Below are positions 44,968-52,976 of a stretch of 64,000 nt of DNA, piece after piece. The translations under genes and the position numbers were made by a program. The stretch lies in NCBI RefSeq assembly GCF_037044555.1, contig NZ_CP146275.1, positions 3,328,501-3,392,500 of the forward strand. The letters run 5' to 3'. Origin of the DNA: Pelagibacterium nitratireducens (GTDB lineage: Bacteria > Pseudomonadota > Alphaproteobacteria > Rhizobiales > Devosiaceae). The notes beneath the pieces are model-generated. The model was given only the letters and a program-made list of their open reading frames with translations, did not search any database and had not been told where the DNA came from. The first letter of the stretch is position 1, and each line of letters starts with the position of its first letter.

Positions 44968-45937
44968 CGTCTATGGGCGTATCGGCCCGGCCCAGCGCGC
45001 AGGTGACATTGCCCGCAATCTGCTTGGGCACGATGAGCGTGCCTGCCTTTATCGCCACCGCTTCGCACACGCCCGAAAGACCGATTGCCGCCTCGACACT
45101 GGCGGACGGGGTGACCAGGCGTTTTTTCTCACGGTCGATCTCGCGGCGGGTGAAGGTGCGCAGGGGCACGCCGAAATGGGCGGCCGCTTCGATGAGCGCG
45201 GGGGTTTTGCCATGAGTGTGGATGGTGGCCAGCGCGGCGAGGGCTTTCGGGGCGATGCCGGCGGTTTCCAGGGCAGCTTCGAGAAGGGTTATGACCTCAC
45301 GCATTTGGGCCTTGCTGGTGCAGCCAATGCCGCCGACCACGGTTTTGGGATGGACGAGCAGGCCGGGGCCGGGCGCGGGGCTTTCGGTGAGGCGCAAAAG
45401 CTGGCTGCCATGGCGCGAGACGGGATAGCCCGCCAGCTCCAGCCAGCCCGACAGGCCCTCGACGCGCAGCTTTTCGCCCTTCAAAAGCGCCGCCATGAGC
45501 GGGCGCACGGCATCTGGATTGGCCACCACATAGCCCGGCGGCGGGTCATCGAGGGAAAAATCGTAAAGCGTATCGGAGGTGGCGGTGACAGCGGCAAAGC
45601 CGCGAAAGCCATCGGCGATCCAGCGGGCCAGCGCGTTGGCGCCGCGATGGCTGCCAAGCAGGGGAACGGCAACCTTGCCATCGGCGGAAACCGCGACCAC
45701 GGGCGGCTCGGACATCTTGTCGCCCAGCGTGCCATCGAGCAGCCGGATCAAGGCGCCGGTGGCGCATACGCCCACAATGGGGGCGCCCTGGCGATAGGCA
45801 TCGCCGACGAGGGGTGCCGCATCGATCCGCCCCGGACCGCACAGATGCACCGGCGCACCCAGAAGCTGGGCCACGTGGCGGGCGATTTCATCGCCGCGAG
45901 GCGAGGTGGAAAATACGAGCGGGGTCTTCAACGCCAA
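44942..45937 (-). CDS. cbiG: Cobalamin biosynthesis protein CbiG (CobE-like C domain)
   Basis: The 331-residue protein has a CbiG N domain (about 60-125; VGVCATGALIRLL and LGSHRGANALARWIA), a central region, and a CbiG C/CobE domain (about 205-320; VVGGIGCTSKAQM, ATIHTHGKTPAL). CbiG opens the delta-lactone of cobalt-precorrin-5A in the anaerobic route. Rhizobial aerobic clusters usually carry only CobE, so the two-domain form beside cobN and cobK is notable. It meets cobK tail to tail. Confidence 0.88.
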   Translation of the reverse strand: MALKTPLVFSTSPRGDEIARHVAQLLGAPVHLCGPGRIDAAPLVGDAYRQGAPIVGVCATGALIRLLDGTLGDKMSEPPVVAVSADGKVAVPLLGSHRGANALARWIADGFRGFAAVTATSDTLYDFSLDDPPPGYVVANPDAVRPLMAALLKGEKLRVEGLSGWLELAGYPVSRHGSQLLRLTESPAPGPGLLVHPKTVVGGIGCTSKAQMREVITLLEAALETAGIAPKALAALATIHTHGKTPALIEAAAHFGVPLRTFTRREIDREKKRLVTPSASVEAAIGLSGVCEAVAIKAGTLIVPKQIAGNVTCALGRADTPIDVSRFGKSA

Positions 45938-46027
45938 AATTTAAGTTGAGTGAGGCAGTTCGGTTTTTTCGCCTAGCATGGTTGGGGGGAACGGGCAATG
46001 TGTTGGGGGCGGGAAGAGAGGTCTGGG

Positions 46028-46060
46028 GTACTGGATCCCGGGTCATCGCCCGGGATGACG
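46028..46060 (+). repeat. REP-like palindrome (CCCGGG type)
   Basis: TACTGGATCCCGGG-TCATCG-CCCGGGATGACGG. The 8-base-pair ATCCCGGG/CCCGGGAT stem with TACTGG on the left and GACGG on the right defines the family shared with 13747, 46151, 46242, 48010 and 48077. Confidence 0.8.
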
Positions 46061-46150
46061 GGGGTGGGGAGGAGGGGTTGGGGGGCAATAGGCAAGGTTG
46101 GGCGGGTGGTGAACGATGAAGCTGGTTCGCACGGGCTCGTCTCGCCTCCA

Positions 46151-46192
46151 CGGTCATCCCGGACTTGTTCCGGGATCCAGTACACCCAGCGG
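46151..46192 (-). repeat. REP-like palindrome, inverted copy
   Basis: CGGTCATCCCGGA-CTTGT-TCCGGGATCCAGTA is the reverse orientation of the element at 46028, with a CCCGGA/TCCGGG stem. The two copies are in head-to-head orientation about 90 bases apart. Confidence 0.8.
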
Positions 46193-46241
46193 TGTTGCAG
46201 TTGCAGGGGGTATGAAACGAGATGAAGACTGCTGGCTCTGC

Positions 46242-46280
46242 CGGGTACTGGGTCCCGGGTCTTGGCCCGGGATGACGGTG
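46242..46280 (+). repeat. REP-like palindrome (CCCGGG type)
   Basis: GGGTACTGGGTCCCGGG-TCTTGG-CCCGGGATGACGGT. The same stem and flanks as at 46028, ending 40 bases before the stop of the LacI-type gene. Confidence 0.8.
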
Positions 46281-46319
46281 GTTGGGGGGAGGGGTTGGGG
46301 GACAGCTTCGGCCTGGCGG

Positions 46320-47339
46320 TCAGGTGATGCGGGTAACCGACTCGCGGGGGACGAGGTGGACGGGCAATTCGATGATGGGAAGGTCGGATTTTGTGCGGGC
46401 TTCGATGATGTCGAGGACCAGGTTCATGGCGTGGCGGCCCATTTCTTCCTTGGGCTGGTGCACTGTGGACAGGCCCGGAACGTATGTATCGGCCAGCACG
46501 ATATCGTCGAACCCCATGACCGAAAGATCGCCGGGCACCGAGATGCCGTAGCGGTGAAGCTGGGAGATGAACCCCATGGCCGCCTCGTCATTGGCGCAGA
46601 AAACGGCGGTGGGGCGGTCCTTGAGCGAAAGGAAGCTCTGGGCGGCGGCGCGCCCGCCGATGGCCGAAAAGCCGCCTTCGAAAAACCATGTGTCATTGAT
46701 GGCGACACCGGCTTCGGTCAGCGCCCGGCGCAACCCGTTGGCGCGGGCGCGGCGCACAGGGGTGCGGTGGGGGCCATAGGCGTGGCCGATGCGGGTGTGG
46801 CCCATTTCAATGAGGTGCCGGCCGGCAATATAGCCGGCCCGTTCATTGTCGATGAGGATATGGGGCACGCGCATATAGCCGCGCTCCTCGCTCATGGCGA
46901 CGATGGGCGGGGTGCCCGAATAGAGCTGTTGCAGCAGCGACAGGTCGTGATCGGCGATTTCGTGGCCCGAGAGGATGATGACACCATCGACCTTGGCGTT
47001 GCGCAAATTGGACAGGATCAGATCCTGGGTGCCGCCGGGGCTGGGATTGGCAATGATCGTGGAATAGGACGAGGCTTCGGCCCGGCGCTGGACGCCGCGG
47101 AAGATTTCCGAATAGTAGATATTGCCGATATCGTTGGCGACGACCAGCACGGTGTTGGCGCGCTGCTTTTTGAAATTGCGCGCGGTTTCCGATTGCACGT
47201 AATGGAGCGCGTCAACGGCCTCCTGCACCTTGCGGCGGGTCTTTTCGGTAACGGTTTCGGGCGCGTTGATGGCCCGTGACACAGTTGCCGTCGACACGCC
47301 GGCCTGGCGCGCCACGTCTCCAATGGATGGTCTTTTCAC
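46320..47339 (-). CDS. LacI-family transcriptional regulator
   Basis: From GTG 47339, with GGGGCA upstream, the product is 339 residues. The helix-turn-helix (SIGDVARQAGVSTATVSRAI, about 4-25) and hinge (ARNFKKQRANTVLVV) are intact, with a periplasmic-binding-like effector domain (FRGVQRRAEASSY, VMGFDDIVLADTY). It therefore senses a small ligand, probably a sugar or nucleoside. It is inserted in the cobalamin island and has no obvious target gene beside it. It is divergent from the exported protein at 47460. Confidence 0.93.
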   Translation of the reverse strand: MKRPSIGDVARQAGVSTATVSRAINAPETVTEKTRRKVQEAVDALHYVQSETARNFKKQRANTVLVVANDIGNIYYSEIFRGVQRRAEASSYSTIIANPSPGGTQDLILSNLRNAKVDGVIILSGHEIADHDLSLLQQLYSGTPPIVAMSEERGYMRVPHILIDNERAGYIAGRHLIEMGHTRIGHAYGPHRTPVRRARANGLRRALTEAGVAINDTWFFEGGFSAIGGRAAAQSFLSLKDRPTAVFCANDEAAMGFISQLHRYGISVPGDLSVMGFDDIVLADTYVPGLSTVHQPKEEMGRHAMNLVLDIIEARTKSDLPIIELPVHLVPRESVTRIT

Positions 47340-47459
47340 TTGCCCCTGCCCCAAGCGCCGGTTTTGTGGCCATTGTTTACGCCAATTGTGGTCCGAGCGG
47401 AACCATGGCAGCCCAGAGATGGCTTGCGAAAGCCACAATCGGTGGGCAATCATCGCCAA

Positions 47460-47951
47460 ATGTTGCGCTCACTTGTCCTCGCCATTGCCGTTTTTTCCAG
47501 CGTTTCCGGCAGCTTGCCGGCGGCGGACTGGACTCGCTATGTCAATCCGCGATTCGGGGCGGCTGTCGATGTTCCGGCAGATTTCGCCGCCGATGGTCCG
47601 GCCCAGGTGGCCGGCGAAGGCAAACGGTTTCGCGCATCGAACGGGCGCGCGGTGATTACCGTATGGGGCGGTCCGAGCCAGGGCGCCGATTTTCTGACCG
47701 AAATGGGTCGCCGGATCGGGGCGGAAGAGGACGAGGGCTGGGCGATCACCTATCGCTCGGAAACCCCCGATTGGGCCGCGTGGGGCGGAACGCGGGGCGG
47801 GCACGTCTTTTATGCCAAGACCATTCTGGTCTGTAACGGGCGGCAGACCGCCAATGTGCGGCTCGACTATCCGGCGATGGACGTGCCGGGGTTCGACGCC
47901 GTGGTCAACCGGCTGGGGCAGAGTCTGGGCCAGGACGGGGCGTGTTTTTAG
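47460..47951 (+). CDS. Small exported protein of unknown function
   Basis: From ATG 47460 (MLRSLVLAIAVFSSVSGSLP) the product is 163 residues with a clear signal peptide cut near residue 21. The mature part has WTRYVNPRFGAAVDVPADF, a central GRAVITVWGGPSQGADFL and two cysteines (ILVCNGRQ and the end DGACF). I do not recognise the family. The layout resembles small periplasmic proteins of alphaproteobacteria. It is divergent from the LacI-type gene, 120 bases away. Confidence 0.75.
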   Translation: MLRSLVLAIAVFSSVSGSLPAADWTRYVNPRFGAAVDVPADFAADGPAQVAGEGKRFRASNGRAVITVWGGPSQGADFLTEMGRRIGAEEDEGWAITYRSETPDWAAWGGTRGGHVFYAKTILVCNGRQTANVRLDYPAMDVPGFDAVVNRLGQSLGQDGACF

Positions 47952-48009
47952 GTTGTGCGTTCAGTTAGGTGAAGGTGGCGTAGCGACAAGGTTGCCGCTC
48001 TTTCAGCGA

Positions 48010-48040
48010 CGTCATCCCGGACGTGATCCGGGATCCAGTA
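48010..48040 (-). repeat. REP-like palindrome, inverted copy
   Basis: CGTCATCCCGGA-CGTGA-TCCGGGATCCAGTA matches the element at 46151 apart from the loop. It lies between the exported-protein gene and cobO. Confidence 0.78.
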
Positions 48041-48076
48041 ATCGGCAGCGCAGAAATTTTCATCGCCAACGTGGAG

Positions 48077-48112
48077 TGTACTGGGCCCCGGGTCTTCGCC
48101 CGGGGTGACACG
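48077..48112 (+). repeat. REP-like palindrome (CCCGGG type)
   Basis: GTGTACTGGGCCCCGGG-TCTTCG-CCCGGGGTGACACG forms a CCCCGGG/CCCGGGG stem and lies 37 bases after the copy at 48010, in opposite orientation. The pair fills most of the 214-base gap before the cobO stop. Confidence 0.78.
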
Positions 48113-48165
48113 AGTGGGTTGGCGGGCTCGGGGACTGCCCCCCGCGAATATCGATTGCAGGCGCT

Positions 48166-48810
48166 CTAGAATTCAATCCCCGCCTGGGCCTTGATGCCCT
48201 GTTCGCGGAAGGGGTGTTTGATCTGGGTCATTTCGGTGACCAGATCGGCGATTTCGACAAGCTCGTCCTTGGCGTTGCGGCCGGTGACGATGACGTGCTT
48301 GTCGGCGGGGCGGGATTTGAGGGTTTCGATCACTTCATCGAGCGGCAGGTAGTCGTAGCGCAGGCAGATGTTGAGCTCGTCGAGCAGGACCATCTGATAG
48401 TCGGGGTCGGCGATCAGTTCCTTTGCCCGGTCCCAGGCCTTTCGGGCGGCTGCAAGGTCGCGCTGGCGATCCTGGGTTTCCCAGGTGAAGCCATCGCCCA
48501 TGGCGTTGATCGAGACCTGATCGGGGAAATGCTCGAGGATGTCGCGCTCGCCGGTGTGCCATTTGCCTTTCACGAACTGGACGATGCCGACTTTGAAGCC
48601 GTGGGCGATGCCGCGGAAGACCATGCCGAAAGCGGCTGTGGATTTGCCCTTGCCTTTGCCGGTGTGGACGATGAGCAAGCCCTTTTCATTGGCGTTGGCC
48701 TCGACCAGCCTGTCGCGGGCCGCCTTTTTCTTTTTCATCTTTTCGGCGTGATAGGCGTCGCGCTCCGCCTCGGACATGAGGTCGGTCTTTTTGGGCTGGC
48801 GTTCGGTCAT
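48166..48810 (-). CDS. cobO: Cob(I)yrinic acid a,c-diamide adenosyltransferase
   Basis: The 214-residue protein is BtuR/CobO-like, with the P-loop VHTGKGKGKSTAAFG, VQFVKGKWHTGE and LLDELNICLRYDYL. It adenosylates reduced cobyrinic acid diamide or corrinoids. Its ATG overlaps the cobN stop by 4 bases, so it is the last gene of the riboswitch-led operon. The N-terminus has a Lys/Glu-rich helix. Confidence 0.96.
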   Translation of the reverse strand: MTERQPKKTDLMSEAERDAYHAEKMKKKKAARDRLVEANANEKGLLIVHTGKGKGKSTAAFGMVFRGIAHGFKVGIVQFVKGKWHTGERDILEHFPDQVSINAMGDGFTWETQDRQRDLAAARKAWDRAKELIADPDYQMVLLDELNICLRYDYLPLDEVIETLKSRPADKHVIVTGRNAKDELVEIADLVTEMTQIKHPFREQGIKAQAGIEF

Positions 48811-51800
48811 GTCTCGTCCTCGAGATAGGCGTAGGCGGAATTGGAGCGGGGGGTCCAGAAGCCGCGGGTGCGGGCTTCGGAAAACTTTTCGATCAGCTCG
48901 TCATAGCCGAAGCGGTTGGCGGCGATGAGGAAGTCGCGGGTGGCGTCGTCCTCGATGAAGGCGGCAAAAGCCATGTCGAAATGGTGGGACTTGACCGCGC
49001 CCGTGGTGGCGGCAAAGCCGAACATGAAATCGACCGTCGCGATGATTTCGAAGGCGCCGCGATAGGAATGGCGCTTCATGGCATCGATCCATTTGGGATT
49101 GACGACACGGGCGCGCATCACCCGGGCGATTTCTTCCTCGAGCGTGCGCACTTTCGGCGTTTCGGGACGCGAGGTGTCGAGGTGGTAGGCGGCGGGCTTG
49201 TGGCCCGAGAGGGTTTCGACGGCGGCGGAAAGGCCGCCTTCGAACTGATAATACTGGTCGGAATCGAGCAGATCGTGCTCGGCATTGTCCTGAACGTGGA
49301 CGACGGCATCAGCCGATTTCAGGCGCGCGGCGAACAGCGTTTTTTCGGGCACGCCTTCGGTGCGGGCGCCATAGGCATATTGGCCGGTGGCGAGGACGGC
49401 TTCGGCAAGGTCGGATTTTTCGGCCCATTTGCCGGTCTCGACCAGCTTGCCGAGGCCGGTGCCATAGCCGCCGGGCGCGGCGCCGAAAATGCGGTGGCCG
49501 GCGCGCAAACCCGCTTCGTCCTGGGAAGTGCCTTGTTCCATCATGGCCAGAGCGTCGGTGCGCATGCGGGCGGCGATGGGGTTATCCTCGATGGGTTCGT
49601 CGAGCGCTCCGATGGCGCGGATTGCGCGGTCGAAGAGAGCAATCTGGGCGGGGAAGGCATCGCGGAACAGGCCGGAGATGCGCAGGGTGACATCGACACG
49701 GGGGCGGCCGAGTTTGGCGAGCGGGATGATCTCGTATCCCGAAACGGTGAGCGAGGCGCCCTGCCAGACCGGTTTGGCGCCGATGAGCGCCAGCGCCTGG
49801 GCGATGTCGTCGCCGCCGGTGCGCATGTTTGCGGTGCCCCAGACACTCATGGCGAGCGAGGTGAGCCAGAGGCCGTGATCCTGATAGTGGCGTTTGAGGA
49901 GATTTTCGGCGGCCTTGCTGCCCAGAGCCCATGCGGTCTGGGTGGGGATGGCGCGGTTATCGACTGAATAGAAATTGCGCCCGGTGGGGAGCGTATCGAC
50001 CCGGCCCCTTGTGGGGGCACCCGAAGGGCCGGGGGCAACGAATTTTCCCGCAAGGCCATCGAGGAGCGATTTGATCTCGTTGGGGCCGGACGCGGCCAAG
50101 CGCGGGCGGATGGTGGTTTGGATGGTGTCGAGGACGGCGGTTGTGGCGGTCCAAGCCGGATCGGGGGCGCGGCCGGTGACGAGATCGGCGGCCAGGGCTT
50201 CGAGGCGATCGATGGTATCGCCGTTGGAGCGCCAGACACCGGGCGTATCGAGCGCCTCGGGTTTTGGGCCGGTCCAGGGGGCGGCAAGATCGAGCGAGAG
50301 GGGATCGATGCCGAGTTTGAGATCGTCGGCCAGGGCGCGGATCAATGAAGCATCGCCCCCCTGCCCTTGCCCGCGCGGGACGCGGGCGAAGGCGACCAAA
50401 AGGTCGCGCTCGAATGTGCCAGTGGGCGATTGACCGAAGATGTGCAGGCCGTCGCGGATCTGGGCCTCTTTGAGTTCACACAGGAAATTGTCGATCTGGT
50501 TGAGGGCTTCGGTTTCATCCTCGGGCAGGCGCAGATCGAGATCGAGCCGCGCATCGCGGGTGAAATCGAGGATCTTGCGTTTGAGGCTTTCAAGCCGGCG
50601 CTGGTCCATGCCGAGCGCGGCGTAGTATTCATCGAGCAGGGCTTCGAGGTCTTTCAGGGGCCCATAGGTTTCGGCGCGTGTCAAAGGCGGTACCAGATGG
50701 TCGATGATGGTGGCGCCGGTGCGGCGCTTGGCCTGGGTGCCCTCGCCCGGATCATTGACGATGAAGGGATAGAAATGGGGGAGCTGGCCCCAGAGAACCG
50801 AAGGGTAGGATTCACTGTCGAGGGCATTGGCCTTGCCGGGCAGCCATTCGAGATTGCCGTGCTTGCCATTGTGGATCAGCGCGTCGATGCCAAAGGCGTG
50901 GCGCAGCCAGAGATAGGAGGCGATATAGGCGTGAGGCGGCACGAGATTGGGATCGTGGAAGCTGATTTCCTCAGCCACATCGTAGGCGCGGGCCGGCTGG
51001 AGCAGGATGGCGATGTTGCCGAAGATTTTTATCGGCAGATGGAAGGCGTTGCCGCGCACGAAAGGGTCGGCCTCGGGGGCGCCCCAGCGGGCGGGGACAT
51101 CCTCGCGGATGCAGGGGTGGAGGGTTTCGAGCCAGGCCTTGTAGGTTTTAACCGGCAGGATGGCGTCGGAAGTGCCGTTGTGCGGACGGGCATTGGTGGG
51201 GCCGGTCTGGAGGTACTCGACAAGGGCGGTGCCCGATGGCGGAACAGGCGAAATATCATAGCCCGTTTCAGCGAGGGTTTTGAGAATCTCGACGCTCGAT
51301 TGGGGGGCGTCATAGCCGACGCCGTTGGCGAGGCGGCCGTCCTTTAGGGGATAGTTGGCGAGGACGAGGGCGATCTTGCGCTCGGCGGGGGATTTGGCGC
51401 GCAGGCGGGCGTAGTTCTGGGCGAGGTCGGTGGCGCGGGCGATGCCGTCGGGTTCGGGAGTGAAGGCGGTGAGCGGGCATTGGGTGCGCTCGTGCCAGAC
51501 CGCTTCGGCCTTGTGGCCGACGATCAGCGCGCCGACGCGGCCATCGATTTCGGGCAGGACCACCTGCATGGCGAGATCCTTGGAGGTCAAACCGCGCGGA
51601 TCGGCTTCCCACATGATGGGCGGGCGCGAGCCCTGGACGAGCTGGATGACGGGCGCGTCGGTCAGCGCGAAGGGGTTTTTCTCGGGCGTGAGGTCGTTGA
51701 TGCCCAGGGCGAAGCCGGTGAGGTTGAGAATCGCGGCGGGCTCGATGTCCCCCAAAGCCTGGCGCACGAACGCGGCGCAGTCGGGCGATTTCAGCGAAGA

Positions 51801-52526
51801 GATAACGATGGGCACTGGTGCCAGACCCTGACGCTCCAGCCCGCTTGTCAGCGCTTCGAGGGTCGCTGTGCCCGATCCTTCGAGCACGGCGCGGTAAAAG
51901 AGGATGGGCACATGGGCCGGCTTTTTATGCGGTGTGTCGATTGGTTCGGGACAGACACCGCGCGCTGGCGCGCTGACGATGCCGCGTTGGCGATCCCAGA
52001 AGCCAAAGGCGGGAAAAGGGTGGGGCGCGGCGGGGATGGGTTCGCCCGCAGCGAGGGCGCGGAAGGCCGATAGGATCGCGTCCGCATTGTCGGGACCGCC
52101 GGTCAGAAACAGTTTGTGCAGGGCATGCCAATCGGCGTCCGCAATGGTCGAGCGGGCCAATAGGATCGGGTCGGGGGTGGCGTCGCCGGGCAGGAAAGCC
52201 AGGGGAATGGATTTTTGCCGGGCCAGCATTTCGATTTCATCGCAGCCATAGGGCCAATAGGCCGAACCGCCGATCAGGCGGATGACAATCAGTTTGGTGT
52301 GGGCGAGGGTATCCTGGCACCAGAGGTCGACCGAGAAATTGTGAGTCAGCCGCATGAGGTTGGCCAGCCGCAAGCCGTCCGCGCCAGCCCTATCGGCGGC
52401 GGCGGCCAGCATGGCCAGTTCGCTATCGGCTGAGGAGGCAAAGGCAAAATCGCCCGGGGTCTGGGCAAGATCGATGGCCTCGCCCTCCTGCTGGAGGGCG
52501 CCGGCCTGGGCGGCAAGCAGATGCAT
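48807..52526 (-). CDS. cobN: Cobaltochelatase large subunit CobN
   Basis: From ATG 52526 (MHLLAAQAGALQQEGEAID) the product is 1239 residues, the usual size for CobN. Typical segments are AYIASYLWLRHAFGIDALIHNGKHGNLEWLPG, which contains the substrate/metal His region, and NPKWIDAMKRHSYRGAFE near the C-terminus. With CobS and CobT, which are not in this window, it inserts cobalt into hydrogenobyrinate a,c-diamide using ATP. Its ATG overlaps the stop of the upstream membrane-protein gene by 1 base. The longer upstream frame is rejected. Confidence 0.96.
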   Translation of the reverse strand: MHLLAAQAGALQQEGEAIDLAQTPGDFAFASSADSELAMLAAAADRAGADGLRLANLMRLTHNFSVDLWCQDTLAHTKLIVIRLIGGSAYWPYGCDEIEMLARQKSIPLAFLPGDATPDPILLARSTIADADWHALHKLFLTGGPDNADAILSAFRALAAGEPIPAAPHPFPAFGFWDRQRGIVSAPARGVCPEPIDTPHKKPAHVPILFYRAVLEGSGTATLEALTSGLERQGLAPVPIVISSLKSPDCAAFVRQALGDIEPAAILNLTGFALGINDLTPEKNPFALTDAPVIQLVQGSRPPIMWEADPRGLTSKDLAMQVVLPEIDGRVGALIVGHKAEAVWHERTQCPLTAFTPEPDGIARATDLAQNYARLRAKSPAERKIALVLANYPLKDGRLANGVGYDAPQSSVEILKTLAETGYDISPVPPSGTALVEYLQTGPTNARPHNGTSDAILPVKTYKAWLETLHPCIREDVPARWGAPEADPFVRGNAFHLPIKIFGNIAILLQPARAYDVAEEISFHDPNLVPPHAYIASYLWLRHAFGIDALIHNGKHGNLEWLPGKANALDSESYPSVLWGQLPHFYPFIVNDPGEGTQAKRRTGATIIDHLVPPLTRAETYGPLKDLEALLDEYYAALGMDQRRLESLKRKILDFTRDARLDLDLRLPEDETEALNQIDNFLCELKEAQIRDGLHIFGQSPTGTFERDLLVAFARVPRGQGQGGDASLIRALADDLKLGIDPLSLDLAAPWTGPKPEALDTPGVWRSNGDTIDRLEALAADLVTGRAPDPAWTATTAVLDTIQTTIRPRLAASGPNEIKSLLDGLAGKFVAPGPSGAPTRGRVDTLPTGRNFYSVDNRAIPTQTAWALGSKAAENLLKRHYQDHGLWLTSLAMSVWGTANMRTGGDDIAQALALIGAKPVWQGASLTVSGYEIIPLAKLGRPRVDVTLRISGLFRDAFPAQIALFDRAIRAIGALDEPIEDNPIAARMRTDALAMMEQGTSQDEAGLRAGHRIFGAAPGGYGTGLGKLVETGKWAEKSDLAEAVLATGQYAYGARTEGVPEKTLFAARLKSADAVVHVQDNAEHDLLDSDQYYQFEGGLSAAVETLSGHKPAAYHLDTSRPETPKVRTLEEEIARVMRARVVNPKWIDAMKRHSYRGAFEIIATVDFMFGFAATTGAVKSHHFDMAFAAFIEDDATRDFLIAANRFGYDELIEKFSEARTRGFWTPRSNSAYAYLEDET

Positions 52527-52972
52527 CAGTGGTCGCTCCAGGGCAGCGCAGTGGCGGCAAGGGCGACCGCTCCACCGACACCACCCAGAAACGAAAACGC
52601 ACTGAAGGGCGCGAAGCTGTGGCCGAAAAGAAGCAGCATTGGCCAAATCAAGACCGCACCGGAAATGCCACCGATTATGAGGGCGGCGATCGTACGCGCG
52701 AGTGGGTGGCTCAAGCGGCATCCAACGCTGAACCACACGTATGCCGAAACCAGCGCCGGCAAGAAGCCGACAAACCAGCCGAAGAACAGAAAAAATCCTA
52801 GATCCGACCAGAAACTGGTTGTGAAATCGCTCGAGAGCCATATGCGCTCGGCGAGCATCACGCTGGCAAAGACGGTAAGCGATCCGACAATTGGGCCTAA
52901 AAAGCCGATCGCCGCCGATCTCCGTGAGGCGCGACGGGTCGATGGGCTTTTCAAGTCCGGCAAGATCAGCAT
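52526..52972 (-). CDS. Four-helix membrane protein of unknown function in the cob operon
   Basis: Starting at ATG 52972, 4 bases after the cobW stop, the product is 148 residues with about four membrane helices (IGFLGPIVGSLTVFASVM, LGFFLFFGWFVGFLPALVSA, IAALIIGGISGAVLIWPMLL, SFLGGVGGAVALAATALP). I recognise no family. It is locked between cobW and cobN, sharing 1 base with cobN, so it should be expressed with them under riboswitch control. A cobalt or corrin-related membrane role is inference. Confidence 0.7.
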   Translation of the reverse strand: MLILPDLKSPSTRRASRRSAAIGFLGPIVGSLTVFASVMLAERIWLSSDFTTSFWSDLGFFLFFGWFVGFLPALVSAYVWFSVGCRLSHPLARTIAALIIGGISGAVLIWPMLLLFGHSFAPFSAFSFLGGVGGAVALAATALPWSDH

Positions 52973-52976
52973 GACG

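Larger units (their letters stand above)
45938..46319. other. Intergenic region rich in REP-like palindromes
   Basis: These 382 bases between cbiG and the LacI-type gene contain no plausible gene. They carry three palindromic elements, listed separately, with G-rich spacers (GGGGTTGGGG types). Promoter elements for cbiG were not identified. Confidence 0.6.

Noticed and set aside
46028..48112. Possible CRISPR array
   Set aside because: The palindromes vary in orientation and spacing, and there are no regular unique spacers or cas genes.
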